A stretch of DNA of 64,000 nt from Taiwanofungus camphoratus (GCA_003999685.1 CP021228.1:682001-746000), one strand, 5' to 3'; numbered from the stretch's first letter, positions 21,224 to 33,308 are shown. The notes: a model not told the origin generated them from the letters alone. Translations and numbers: made by a program.

Positions 21224-24200
21224 ATGACTAGTGCCAATGGAAAGCCAGATGGACGCAGTACTCACGCTAGGGCCATCCTAGGTCAGGACTTATATACTCG
21301 TCTTCCGGAGACAAAAGTCCTACTTGTGGGTGCTGGTGGAATTGGATGTGAATTGTGTATGTCGCTGGCGTATTAGATCCATTAAGTTTCACATTGACCA
21401 GATTAATTTTCTATATTGATATTGTAATTTTCATACTTCAATATGCTGAAAATCCGTCGTGGTCGCCCCAAACAACTTTCAATCCCATCCAGTAAAGAAC
21501 ATAGTCTTGACAGGCTTTGGGCACATCACGCTATTGGATCTAGACACCATTGATCTCTCCAATCTGAATCGTCAATTTCTGTTTAAGAAGAAGGACGTGA
21601 AACAAAGCAAAGCGTTGGTACGTCTCCTTCACCCTCGAGCATTACTGAGAACTCTTCCTTTTGGGTGTTTGTCATGTCCCCTAAGATGCCCAGTGTTCAG
21701 ATTTGTAGCTCATCTAGTTTCTCAACTATCTTATTGAACTTTTCTGTAGATCGCCGCTAAGACGGCCTCTGCATTCAATCCGAATGTACGGATCACGCCT
21801 ATACACGGCAACATCAAGGAACCACAATTCGATATTGCGTGGTTCAGAGGATTTGACATTGTATTGAATGCTCTTGATAATTTGGGTGGGTCTCATTGTT
21901 ATTTCCCCATTCTTGCGATCCACTTTCTGAGTGATATATGCATATCACAAGCATCACTTGCACATTCTGACTTACTATTTTCCATGGATGAACAGATGCT
22001 CGTCGACATGTCAACAAAATGTGCATGGCGGCGGATGTTCCGCTTGTGGAGTCCGGCACTGCTGGATACCTGGGACAGGTGCAACCCATCCTCAAGGTAC
22101 ATTAGCACCAAATTTTCTCTAGCATGGTATCTACGAGAGTGCAATGTCCAGCTCCGTTGAGGCCTGAAGGAACTGCCTTTACGTCTATATCTAACCCTTC
22201 TACATGGCGTCTTATATATCTTTTGCTCCAGGATCGCGCAGAATGCTTCGACTGTGTTCCCAAACCAACACCCAAAACATTCCCTGTGTGCACCATCCGT
22301 TCAACCCCGTCCCAACCTATTCATTGCATAGTTTGGGCGAAAAGCTATCTGTTGCCGTGAGTTTTCCGTTTCGTCTTGCAAATAGATGTCAAGGTAACCT
22401 GGCAGCAACTCCGGTTTATCTCCTTATTTGCTTATTTATTGACATGTTGTTGCCGGTTACCATACCCCTTTACAAATTTACTAATCCCAAGGGACCGTCT
22501 CTTCTGTGTAGCCAATTATTCGGTGAAGATGAAGACTCCGAGGAACTGGACGAAGCTGAAAAACAAGGGGAAAATTGTTAGTTCATTTATGATCTATATG
22601 GGAAAAACAATGCTTGGACAACCTGAGCATGCGATTCCGTGGTGTATCCTCTGAGCGCTGACATGTTTATTATCATAACCAGCACAAGAGATCGCCACGC
22701 TTCGCAAGGAGGCACTCGCGTTCAAGAGGGTACGCCTGGCATTGCGCACCCCGTCGCAAGGCTCAAAGGTGTCAAATGCGGCAGAAATGGTGTTCAAAAA
22801 GGTGAGCTTCATGATGGTCGATTTTACGGATCGTACGGTCTGGTCTGGCTGCTTTCCCATAGCAATGGTTTCACATCGCCAACGTGCAGATAAGGTATTT
22901 GATGCTAATGGGTTTTGTCAGGTTTTCCACTCGGATATTCTCAATCTCTTGTCTATGTCAGATATGTGGCGGTCGCGGGAACCGCCAACTCCGCTCGACT
23001 TCAATGCGATTAAGAACGGCACCTTCGTCCTTGAAAAACGGACCCACTCGGAGAATGGAGTACATCGAAACGGAGCGGCTGCATCCAGTAGCAGGAGGCA
23101 TAATACGACAGCAGTGAACCGCAGTAGTGCAGATACAGAAGAGAAGTCGAATGGTACCTCAGCGGGCACGAGCTCGAACTCTGGTGCTGGGCTGAAGGAT
23201 CAACGAGCATTATCATTGCAAGACAACCTCGAGCTCTTCGTTTCTAGGTGCCTCACGAGTCTTCATAATCTGACAATACGTATTCACCAAATGTTGACAG
23301 CACGGACCGCCTTGCTGCCCGTCTACTGTCTGGCGAAGAGACAATCTCCTTCGACAAAGACGACGACGACACGCTCGACTTCGTGACGGCTGCTTCCAAT
23401 CTTCGGTCTAGTGCTTATGGGATTGTTGGCAAGAGTAGATGGGAAGTAAAGGGTAAGTAGCAGCCGCCTTTGATACCCTTAGTTCGATCCCTCCGTACTC
23501 ATGGGTGATCACATTGTTGTCTGTCTTGGCACTTTCATTTCATTGTTCGAATTTGCCCAGCCCCGTGCTGATTATTCGCTTTGTATGACACTTCAGAGAT
23601 GGCTGGCAACATCATACCCGCAATAGCTACGACGAACGCCATCATTGCTGGCCTCATCGTACTGCAAGCACTTCACCTACTGCGCAAGTCGTACAACTTA
23701 TTGCGCAACGTACACGTTCAGTTTAAACCTACTATGCCACTTAGCACCATCAACATGTGTCCTCCAAATCCAAATTGCGGCGTTTGTAGGGACACTTATG
23801 CGGAAGTCCTTTGTGATGCATCGCGTGTAACTCTTGGAGAGATTGTAGAAGGCATACTCGGCAATGGGGAAGGCGAGGAAGGTGGGACTGGCAAGAGAGA
23901 CGTTAGTGTGTATGAGGATAAGCGGGTGCTCAGTGATCCTGATTGGGACGAGAACAATGAGAGGACATTAGAAAGTCTGAACGTTACACGAGGGAAGTTC
24001 TTAACAATTGTTGACGAAGAAGGCGAGTGGAGTACGATTCAAGTCGGATTGGGTGTATTGCCGTGAGTGACTAGATTTCAATCTGCTCGTTCCTCTTACC
24101 ACGATTTGGTTGATCTACAGGCCTGGCAATACTTCTGACGGTGCGGCATTTATCCTGCCATCTTCTCTACCAAAGCCATCAAAAAAGATCAAGCAGTCAA

Positions 24201-24409
24201 TACTGTCCACTCCCCAACCAGCGAAGTTATCACTGAAACGCCCTGCACCAGAGGATGATGAAGTTGAACCGCCAGCGAAGCGAAGCAAGACGAACGGTAA
24301 CGGGTCTAACTTTACTCCTGGCAAAAAGAAGAAACTCGATGAAGATGGGCTCATCTTGTTGGACAGTATGGACGAGAAGCTGGAAGACGACGTGATCGTG
24401 ATTGATTAA
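21224..24409 (+). CDS. UBA2: SUMO-activating enzyme catalytic subunit Uba2
   Basis: Uba2 pairs with Aos1 in the nucleus to adenylate SUMO and carry it as a thioester before transfer to Ubc9. Exons 21224-21356, 21493-21617, 21750-21885, 21996-22096, 22232-22356, 22512-22576, 22683-22801, 22922-23247, 23301-23452, 23597-24062, 24121-24409 close in phase to 678 residues. Visible features: ATP-binding loop [13 protein letters not shown] (about 35-47), [29 protein letters not shown], catalytic Cys near 185 in [20 protein letters not shown], and zinc ligands in ECFDC (170, 173) and a later [11 protein letters not shown] Ser/Asn-rich insert ([14 protein letters not shown]) lies in the catalytic-Cys half. 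The tail carries two basic clusters ([14 protein letters not shown]) that look like nuclear localisation signals, and an acidic end typical of the SUMO-interacting tail. Confidence 0.95.
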
Positions 24410-24691
24410 AGCCATGAATGCCTGTCTCCTACCATAAACCCCTATTACTTAAGTCTTTTTATACTTATACGCTGTCTCTGCTTTCTTCTCTGATCTTGGC
24501 CTTTGCTATGAACATGTGTATCTACTCCATGTTGTTGTCGAAATATGGCCCATTCATCCAAGTCAAGTCGGAAGCGTATCGCCGTATAAGTAGACTGCAA
24601 CTCTCCAAAGAGCAACCTCTGGAAATGTCTGTGATCACCATAATACGCGCAGCGTACCAGTGATGTCTGTGCAGAAGCCATGGGGGGCCAT
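24410..24691. other. Convergent 3' flanks of UBA2 and MCM10
   Basis: The genes end tail to tail 282 bp apart; nothing else seen. Confidence 0.6.
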
Positions 24692-27286
24692 TCAACTGCG
24701 CAGATCGGCTTCAAGCTCAACATCACTACTGTCAAGATCCACTAGTTTAATATCAGCTGAAGATCCGATAGCGCTGCTGAAGACAGTCGCTTCCCGTCTT
24801 TTCGATTCGTCGTCGTCACTGTGCGGATGTTGCAATGGGCGGTCTTCACATGTGGATGGCATGCTCACACTGTCGACTAGCGCAGGTGATGTTGGTCGAT
24901 TGGTCGCAGTCTTTGGACGTGACACACAGGTGCTCAGTTTCCCCGGCCTTGGACCAAGATCGATTTCCTTTCTACAAGCTTGTAATGCCGTCAAGGCATC
25001 GAGCTGCGTTAGAGGCGTTAGCAACTTCAGTGCAACAGTATCTCGATTGTAGACAGATCGCACCTTGCTTTGCACTGTCGTATCTGCTGGTCTTCTCCCA
25101 TCCTTCGCTGTGGGATCGAATCCCAGCTGCCGGATAAGATGAGCAGAGTACGCATTCTTCCGCGGGTTCTTTGTTTTATCATCGTCACTACTCTCTGTGT
25201 CTGAGGCCCCGTCGGATAGATCCCCGTCTGATTTACCCATCGCTTTATTTTTCCGATCTACCGTATTGACCTTGTCCGCTGTATTTGCAATTCGCTTGCT
25301 GAATTGTCTCGCAGAGAATAACGCCTTTGAGCCCTCCTTGTCTCTTTTGAGCAGCTGTTGCAGCGCGCGATCGGCATCCTTCGTCGATATCTTTCGAGAT
25401 GCCTTCGCCTGTGCGTCCCGCCCCATTGATTCAGAGACGAACAGTGAGTTAGAGTCGTTGTTACCAGAGACAATATGGCCAGATACGACATATGTTGCGC
25501 AGGCTCCACTGTCGTGATCTGAAGGTCTCAATCCCCATTGGCGGGCAGGGTCATATGCAGGATTTTTGCGTTTGGCTCCAGAAGACATGCCCGATGTTCT
25601 ATCGTTGGTCACGTCAGTCTCCGATTAAACAATACTTCGAGGGTGCTGACCCTGTCGAAAATTCCGCCCTTCCTGCTCTCTTCCTCTCAACAGCATGCTG
25701 GATATGCCAATCGCATACATCAGAAACTCTTTTATCACACCAGCTACCGCACATGGAGCCGTCCCTCTTGATAGCTTTGCACATGCCTAAGTCTTGGGAG
25801 TAACCGATGACAGCAAGAGAGGACACGGATTCAGGTGTAATTGCGAGGATGTTGTCTGTGGGGTGGGGCACATTTGCTGATCGCTGCGAACAGTATAGAC
25901 CGTGAATGTCAATATGTTTGAGTGACAACAAGACTATTGGATACCTGGAAAGGTTTGAGAATTCTGGGATTCAACAGCGCGACTACTGCGCCTTCCCTCA
26001 GTATCGACATTTTTTCGAATGCTCCCCGGCTTCCACCTTTATAGATCTTCTCTTTCTTCCCATTCTCTTTCGTGACCACATCGAACCCATCCGACTCGAA
26101 TAGCAAAAGTGATAAAGACGCATCGCCTCTGATTGTTGCCTGTTTACCAACAGAAGACGAAGATCGCGAGCGGCATCCAAAGTCAATCAGCTTGAGATTG
26201 ACATATTTTTTCCCACTGGGCTTGGACAGTTCATCCTTGCGCTTATTCTTGCCCTTAAAGGCGTAAGGCTGTGGAATCTTCGCAGCGCCATCCAAGGACA
26301 AAGGCAACTGGTCAACGGTATCCTCTTCTTCATCCTGCTGTACCTTATCGTCACGGCCAATGCCGACCGGAGCTTGGCTGTACTTAAGTTTCCCTCTTTC
26401 AGCGACGACCCCTATCGTGACCCAGTCTCCGGAGACAGGGACGTCGTAGCCCTGCTTGTTCGGAAGGGGGCGTACAACGGAGTAGAGTTTCGATGGAGAT
26501 AGGTAGTATCTCCCCCGCAGGTAGTCTTGGAAGTCGCCGTAGGGGATGGAACGAGACCTGGCATAGTGAAAACAACACATGTTTCAAACTCGTGCGAGCA
26601 ATATACGTTAACTAGACTTACATCAACCGGATACCTGAGTTGGGCTCCAATTTTTCAAAGTAAGGGTCATCGAACGGTGCTTTGTGTTCTGCTGGACCTA
26701 ATGGGAGATCTTCGACCAGGGCTAAGCGATCATCGCGCACGAGCGGTTGCGTGCAGGCAGAGCCTTCGTCCTCCATATCATCTCCTTGAGCAATAACAGC
26801 GGGATTATCCGAGAACGCTGCCGACCTGACTATTGGGGTTTTCATGATACTATTGTTCTTTCGTGAATGAGCATCGGCCAATTTTTGAAGAACAGTGGAA
26901 GGCTGCGATTTCGGGAGATGAGCACTATTCATTCGAGTATCAGCGACTTTGTTAGCCACGTTTTGTAGCTTTTTCTGCCGCCCTGGATCGCCCATAGAGA
27001 CTGATGACGCGCTTGACGCACCCTTCCGAGCATGCGACAACTTTCTCTTCTCTGCAGTCAAGCGTCGATTGCTTCAGGAGGTTCAATGGGATAACATAGA
27101 TATGTACTCACTAGGAGAGGGCGAGGCAGGAGCTAGCAGGCCAGACGTAGCTTCTTTCCTCTTCGGTGATGCAGGCGACGACGTTTCATGAGGGTCATTG
27201 AGTTCGGCCTGCAGAAGAGTAATCTGTCTCCGGATATCAGCTTTCCTTTGCTGTTCTACCTCTCTCCTGTGCGATAAGGACTCCAT
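24692..27286 (-). CDS. MCM10: DNA replication initiation factor Mcm10
   Basis: Mcm10 activates the CMG helicase at replication origins and binds single-stranded DNA and polymerase alpha. Minus-strand exons 27112-27286, 26622-27051, 25945-26557, 25651-25883, 24692-25598 close to 785 residues. An N-terminal coiled coil (HRREVEQQRKADIRRQITLL) is followed by a basic KKRK cluster, an OB-fold-like core (about 205-405, with SRSIPYGDFQDYLRGRYYLS and VNLKLIDFGCRS), and the CCCH-type zinc finger near 441-466 (Cys at about 441, 451, 455 and 463, then His 466). Next come a stretch with KRKNPAYDPARQWGLRP, a typical Mcm10 motif, and a disordered acidic C-terminus (VDLDSSDVELEADL). Highly charged linker sequence is normal for this family. 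Its head faces a 1.8-kb intergenic region. Confidence 0.92.
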
Positions 27287-29094
27287 TCCAGGTGCTAAAG
27301 TGGTCGAACAGTGAGTGCTAATGTGGCGAAGTACAAGTTGTGCGACGCGTGCACGGTCGTAGACTCGGGCGCGGTCACGTGATCCCGTAGTGGCAACGGA
27401 GACCGCCGGATGACATGACACCCTCTGCGGGATCACATATTATTCACACGGTCGATGCATTGCTGTGAGATGCATTTCTAATAGACGGCTTTATTCAATT
27501 CTGACTCGGGCAGGCCTTGCAAATGGTCTTAGGACGTTGATCCCCACCTATGTGTATGGAGCTGCACTTAGGCACCTGTCCTCAAGGATACACGTCTTTC
27601 TTGCCCATTCTGTTCGGGCCAAACTGACGTCCGAAGCTGCGACGTTCTAGCTTCTAACCTCGCTGTGAAATACATGTTACGGTAAATTGCGTAAATTCCC
27701 ATATTTGTCCCACGGCAGCCATGTATCCGAATTACTTGGACATATGGATTATTTTCAATTTTAGAGGTGATTCGTGCATCCATGTACGTGGTATTGATTT
27801 TAGGTACGTCTGATCATTATTATAGAGCATAAAAGCTCAAGTTACAGCGCTTATAGCTTTATCCAGGATCATCGACTACGGCGAGCAATATGCGGTATCG
27901 CCAAGTCTTGCAAGCATAGTCACTAAAGTGAATCGCGTTGAGCTCCGAGATGACATATGCATCTGTAGGCATTGTAGTCTGATGGCGACTTGTTGAATCA
28001 GACACCGATGTAGGTGGTGTGCACATGTCCGTATAATTCACGTCTTCAACATTGCTCACAGGCTGTGTCGGATCTGCCAAACAGAAAAATATGCATCTTT
28101 GTGACTGCCGGTTTGTATACATACTTTGTGTCCTGGTTTGAAACATGGCATCTGTCTTCCCGCCTCGCAACATTCATTGTTTTGGTGTTTGCTTTTCGAC
28201 TCTTTTCTACGTGGTACTTTGGCTAGCAGGCAGCTAAAAGGGTAAGGAATTCATGAGCATAATGTCTGTACTCCCAGTTCCCCTCGTTGCAGGATTGACG
28301 TATAGTGCTTACCGGGTTAGTTTCACTCTCATGGATCGCAATAACCATATAACAAGGCTAATGCGGTACAATACTCCAACAGATCGCAAAAGGGGTGTGC
28401 TCATGACACTTTCCTGTCGCTGCCTAGTTCATGTAGTTTGGACACTCCAAGCGATGTGCGGGCCATGTCATATTGGTCTTCATCCTTCATTCTCTAGATC
28501 ATTCATAAAGCGATCTGGTCTCCATTGTCCCACCAATCTGCAGAACGGCGATATAATCACTCTGCAATTACAGACCTTCGCAGGGGGCAATTGGATCGAC
28601 AAGAAGTCATATTCCCTTGGGGCTTGCATCTAACAATGTGCGCCATGCATTATGAGTGAGTGGTAACGAGCAAGGACTCCATCACTGTCTTGAAGTATCA
28701 CCCGGTGACTTCAAGCCCTCGGCCAACAATCAGACGTCTTCGGTATCGAACTAAGATACCGTTGTCGGCGACCATGGCTTTGCGTTATCCTAGACGCAGT
28801 AATAGATGAACTTTGGTAAGTCGCGTCTTGTGCATCGAAATGCATTTTTTTCCAACAAGGAACTCAATAAATAGTCAAAACGCAGAGAGGCCACCTTACA
28901 CGGTCACGAGCTTGCCACAATGTGTGACGCGCCTTTGTCCTCCCAAACCTTACTCTGCCACCTTAAAAGTGTGGCTTAAACTTGCTTTCGACCCTTCACC
29001 TTTCAAACACTCACCTCACAGTGCTCATAGGCATAGGACTTAGATAATATATCACCACTCCACTCAATATTCTTCTACCCAAAAGAAACGGAAC
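27287..29094. other. Intergenic region between divergent MCM10 and the zinc-finger gene
   Basis: About 1.8 kb with short frames on both strands (for example minus 27859-28173 and plus 28253-28633) that show no recognisable domain, no clear intron pattern and no codon bias. Promoters of both neighbours must lie here. Confidence 0.5.
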
Positions 29095-30453
29095 ATGCCA
29101 TTCGAACAGGGCTCGTACCTTTCGTAAGTAACGACTCGTCCATAGACAACTCGTCGCTGACCATGCTATGGCGTCCTTCGCTCTGGTAATAGTAATTCAT
29201 ATGAATGTGCCTCTAATCCCAGTGATTCGGAATTGTTCAACATGAACTCCACCTGGGCCAATATATGGTCCACCCCCTCTCAAACTTCTCAGAACCTGCC
29301 TGCAGCGTACGTCTCTATTTTTCAGTTCCTCTCAAGGATGCAGCACTGAAACTTCTGACAAAGGGGTTCCACCTTCAATAATACGGCTGAGCTATTGAGC
29401 GACGAGGAACTGCTCGCTCTAGTACATGTGACTCTCAGAGCAATGGAGCCTACCCTCAATCCCGCACCTCAACCAGGCAATACCAACTTCTATAGCCTAC
29501 AGAACGGTGTACATGAACATCTGCCGGGGTATTCTAGTGGCCATGCAAATATTGCAGTAACTGGGTTCATCAACCAGTCTCCGGCCTCGGAGCTCCCGGC
29601 CACAAGTCCCCAGCCCAATGGCATCGGACCCGACAGCAATGCATTTCTATTTGATGAGCCGCTCAATTTTCAGAATGCATTCCAAGATCCTCTGCAGGTT
29701 GCTCAACCCAACACCACGGGGCATGCGAGCGGGGCAGCCACTCAGATTGGTTCGGCACCTGGACGGGATCAGCACGTGCCTTCATCGTCCTCCAGCCACA
29801 TAGGAGCGGCCACTTCTGGGAGAAAACGTCGTCGGGACCAAAATGAAAACACTCCTATACAGGCGTCAGGCTCATGCGGCGCTGATGCTAGACCCAGTAA
29901 ACGCGTGCGAACAAACAATAGCGAGGCTCTTTCCGCTACTCGTCCGTCTGCAGAGGCAACAAGTAGTGGCAATGTCCGGTCACGGCCTTCGCGGCAAACC
30001 GGGTCTCGCGCTTCCAGGCAGAGTCCCTCTGGTCGTCTGCCACCAATTCCAGCGCAAATACAACCTAGGGTGAATGTTGAGGCTGCCTCGTTCCAGTGCT
30101 GCATCGGTGAATGCACATTGCCTATCGGGACTAGTGGCAAAGCAGACGGGAACACGCACGTATACGAGCATCATTGTCCTTCGGGAGACAAGAAGACAGT
30201 TGTGCGATGCAACTGGCAAATGGGCGACTCGGTATGCGATGCTGAAATGCAAATTTCAGCACTGGGGCGTCACATCGTTGACGTACACGGCCCACCGCAT
30301 GAGGTCCAATGCACCATTCCAGGGTGCTCTTGGAGCTGTGGCTCGCGGAAGGACGCTGGTCAGCGGCACGTCCGCGAGAAACACGAGGAGTTGCTCAACT
30401 TCGTCCTTATGCTTGAGGAACTCAAACGCAAGCTTCCCATCTTGCAAGCATGA
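29095..30453 (+). CDS. Putative nuclear protein with two C2H2-like zinc-binding segments
   Basis: Exons 29095-29123, 29223-29306 and 29364-30453 close in phase to 400 residues. The first 140 residues are Asn/Pro/Ser-rich. Two basic clusters, GRKRRRDQN (about 175) and RPSKRVRTN (about 200), look like nuclear localisation signals. The C-terminal 130 residues hold Cys/His groups in two blocks: one from FQCCIGEC through HHCPSG and CNWQMG to GRHIVDVH, and one CTIPGCSW with GQRHVREKH, each spaced like a divergent C2H2 finger. The protein ends with a Leu-rich amphipathic helix (LLNFVLMLEELKRKL) that could dimerise. A transcriptional regulator is a reasonable inference but no named family is recognised. 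The first two small exons are inferred from splice signals and phase only. Confidence 0.7.
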
Positions 30454-31339
30454 CTGCGAAGTTTGTCTAGCACTCGTTTGTGCAACAGTCCGCCGTGGGC
30501 GGCAAGCTCTCTGAGGATCAAGTTCAACACTCGGCGACGTCTCATCTCTCTGGGTTTTCTCTATCATCGCCTGTACACTTGTCTGCTGGTGCCTTCAGTG
30601 CTCTCTTTTTCTCCTGCTTTGTCTAGTCGCTTACGATGTCAAATGTGCTCTGCTTGTGCTGTTATCTTGTTGTATCCTTATCCTTATTCGTTTCCTTACT
30701 ATACTACAGTCTCAGAGTTTGATTGCCGTGTTACGAGGAGTTACGCTGTCTCGGTGAACTGCTACATAATGGTAGCAATTTACTCAGACAACGCAACTCC
30801 TCGTAATAATACGATAACAACGATTCGTTACCAATCATTGCACTCAATTACTTTACATCCGCTATCGAGTATCGGTGAAGAAAACAGTTCATACAATGAT
30901 TCTCTTACCAAATCTTGGTGTGTCGCATGCCTCGCGTGCAGTTCTTAAGGTTCCCCGACATCGCGCATTCAGCGTAGCGCTTCACTATCACATTCCAGTT
31001 CACCGCTCAACCTTCTAATGAGCGTGCGAAGTCGCATTCGCGCTGATCTTGAACTCGAAGCCGAAGATCAATATTCAATGTTGTACCATACTATGTCCCC
31101 GGTATCCCAACTTGGTAATCTCTTATGTAACAACGATGTTGAACTGTCGGACACATGCATCGTGAATGGGGACCAGATGTTCTCAAGTTCCACCATAATG
31201 GGTATATTATCAATGCAATGCCGTACGAACTACTCGACACCTCGCGAAGCTTCCCTATTGATTTCTCCCTTAATATCATACAAACGCAACTGCAGTACTA
31301 CGTCGGGAGCAGGATGACCAACATGGTGAACGGATTCGC
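30454..31339. other. Intergenic with a 76-bp foldback
   Basis: It separates the zinc-finger gene from the convergent Gly-rich gene. Apart from the hairpin at 30731-30806 I find no gene; frames are short and AT-richer than coding DNA nearby. Confidence 0.5.
30731..30806. repeat. Imperfect 35-bp inverted repeat with 6-nt loop
   Basis: TTACGAGGAGTT at 30731 is matched by its reverse complement ending at 30806. The pairing continues with scattered mismatches through GTAC-type sequence up to a six-base loop (ATAATG). About 28 of 35 positions pair. It lies some 280 bp beyond the zinc-finger gene stop, so it may be in its 3' untranslated region or be a tiny foldback transposon remnant. Confidence 0.7.
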
Positions 31340-32290
31340 TTAGAAGCCTTTTCCGCCTGCACGCAGGAGTGTCAGCCCGTCTGTAACACGCATTACTTGC
31401 CGACTCACCAGTGAATTTGCTGAATGCGCCCTCGAGCTGGTTTCCAATCTTACTTGCCGTGTCCGAGCTCTGCGTTCAACACCCGCATGAGAAAGACACC
31501 CGCAAAGAAGCTCAAGAAATTTACTCACGACGTTGAGACCCGCCTTCTTCGCGGCGTACTCGACACCTTCAGAAGCCCAGTCTCCGCCGCCCGACGAACC
31601 AGGGCCATAGTTCGAGCTCGAGTTGTTGGAATTGTTGCTATTCGAGTTGTTGCCACCGTAGCTGTTGGAATTGTTGCTATTCGAGTTGCTGCCACCGTAG
31701 CTATTGTCGTTGTTGTTGCCGCCGAAGCCTCCGCTGCTACCATAATTGTCATCGTTGTTGCTGGAACCTTGGTTCCCGCCGCTGCCGTAGCTATCCTTGT
31801 TGCGGTTATTGCTGCCGCCATTACCGCTGCCGCCGTAGTTATCGTTGTTGTTACCGCCGAACCCTCCGCCGCCGCTGCCATAGTTGTCGCTGCTGTTATT
31901 CCCGCCAAGTCCTCCGCCGCTGCCGCCAAAGTTGTTGGAGTTATCATTCCCGCCGTAACCTCCACTGCTCTCGTCAAATCCGCCGGATTTCTTGTTGTCA
32001 CCATATCCCCCGCTGTTCCCTCCAAATCCACTCGAGTTGTCGTTACCGCCGTATCCTCCGCTGTTCCCTCCAAATCCACCCGAGTTGTCGTTACCGCCGT
32101 ATCCTCCATTGTTCCCCCCACGTCCTCCTGAGTTGTTGCTGCTGTATCCTCCGCTGTTTCCACCGAAGTTACTGTCATTTCCGTCGTTGCCTCCATATCC
32201 ACCGCCATTGCCCCCGCCATATCCTGCATCACTACCACCGTACCCGCCTGCGTTGCCACCAAAGTTATTGTTGTCGCCGTGGCGTCCCAT
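31340..32290 (-). CDS. Gly/Asn-rich low-complexity protein with a conserved-looking C-terminal helix
   Basis: Minus-strand exons 31529-32290, 31409-31469 and 31340-31356 close in phase to 279 residues. Residues 1-235 are almost only Gly, Asn, Ser, Tyr and Asp, in degenerate repeats of the type GGYGGNDNSGGFGGNS; composition is prion-like. No signal peptide or membrane segment is present. The last 45 residues change character: DWASEGVEYAAKKAGLNV, then a Ser/Lys helix and FSKFTGGKGF, reading as an amphipathic helix. The two small 3' exons are supported because their splice sites restore this non-repetitive ending. Function unknown; proteins of this make-up are often stress-related or condensate-forming, which is only an inference from composition. 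Confidence 0.75.
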   Translation of the reverse strand: MGRHGDNNNFGGNAGGYGGSDAGYGGGNGGGYGGNDGNDSNFGGNSGGYSSNNSGGRGGNNGGYGGNDNSGGFGGNSGGYGGNDNSSGFGGNSGGYGDNKKSGGFDESSGGYGGNDNSNNFGGSGGGLGGNNSSDNYGSGGGGFGGNNNDNYGGSGNGGSNNRNKDSYGSGGNQGSSNNDDNYGSSGGFGGNNNDNSYGGSNSNSNNSNSYGGNNSNSNNSNNSSSNYGPGSSGGGDWASEGVEYAAKKAGLNVVSKFLELLCGCLSHAGVERRARTRQVRLETSSRAHSANSLVSRQVMRVTDGLTLLRAGGKGF

Positions 32291-32752
32291 GATGTTTGGT
32301 AAATGTGAGAGGGGTCAAGGTAGGTCTTGGAATTGGAACAAGTGTGAGCACGCTCCACGCATCCGCCGTCATCTTATATGCTTCTCGGAATTGCGAATCA
32401 GATAGACATGCGGAATATCAATTTTGACAGGACGGATATTCCAAGGACAGGGGACATCGATGGGCAAGGCCAGTCCCGGCACTAAGTCGATGTGCGAATG
32501 CGTGGTGCGATCGGAGCCACCGACTCCGAGCACTACTAGGTCGGCACTAACTGGCATAAGCGTTTTGGCAAGCCGATGTAGGGTATTGTAGATGCATAAC
32601 CCCAGACATGCGAATGTTCGGGCACGAACATGGGTGACAGAAAACATTCATGCTTGGAAAAGGGGCATGTGTACGAGCGTAATGATGGGCAACATATGTA
32701 CCACCGATGGCGACATCACGATCATAGGATCAACCTTGACATTTTAGGATTA
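32291..32752. other. Intergenic upstream of the Gly-rich gene
   Basis: Promoter side of the Gly-rich gene; a 92-residue minus-strand frame (32369-32647) has no supporting feature. Nothing else seen. Confidence 0.5.
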
Positions 32753-32932
32753 CAGTCAACTCCCTCTTAATCCATACCCCCTCGGTGGAAGCTACGGGCT
32801 ATGGGTTATCAGGGAGTATGGGTTATGGGGAGACTATTGCACCACACAAAGCAATTTGGTGAATCGGAAAAGCTATGGGTTTAGAGGGAGTATGGGTTTT
32901 GAGAGGTATGGGTTAAGAGGGAGTTGACTGTA
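32751..32932. mobile_element. Tc1/mariner-type MITE (178 bp, TA target duplication)
   Basis: The sequence between 32753 and 32930 starts CAGTCAACTCCCTCTTAA and ends with its exact reverse complement; including the next bases the terminal repeats match for 26 bp with one difference. TA flanks both ends (32751-32752, 32931-32932), as for Tc1/mariner or pogo transposition. The interior repeats TATGGGTT-like words and has no coding capacity. Confidence 0.9.
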
Positions 32933-33306
32933 TTGAAGACGGTCAAAGTGCTCAGAATGCCCATAAGCCTAGGGCCTCAGATCTAAGACCTGAGGTCCGA
33001 GAGACCAAATACATGTTCCCATTTGACAAGTTGCACCAGCACATCCCACCAGGCAGAACCGAGTGGGTCGTGCGTAGGATTCAACTGAGTGTGCGCAACG
33101 GCGCGGCCTAGGAAGTTGATAGCACTTTCGCTAAGTGAGAGGTGATGGAGCGAAAATTTTGCCAATAAAAGTAGCAAGCTGTACGTATTTGCGGTGCAAG
33201 AACACAGGACGCGTACCTTAGCATTCTGACAACGTGAGTACATAGGTATATAAGTATTCCGGATCAGGAGTCGCAAGAAGATGCCTGTCCGTCTCGTGTC
33301 GACCTT
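32933..33306. other. Host sequence left of the LINE pair
   Basis: A minus-strand frame reads through here (part: ESAINFLGRAVAHTQLNPTH) and might be the end of a host gene, but no family is recognised and its continuation is cut by the LINEs. Confidence 0.3.
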
Positions 33307-33308
33307 AA

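Noticed and set aside
31424-32131. A 235-residue plus-strand frame rich in Val/Ala
   Set aside because: It is the mirror of the Gly/Asn-rich repeat gene on the minus strand; repeated GGN codons leave the opposite strand open.
32740-32940. Tandem repeat or CRISPR-like array from the recurring TATGGGTT words
   Set aside because: The words are irregularly spaced and are explained by the inverted ends and interior of a mariner-type MITE.
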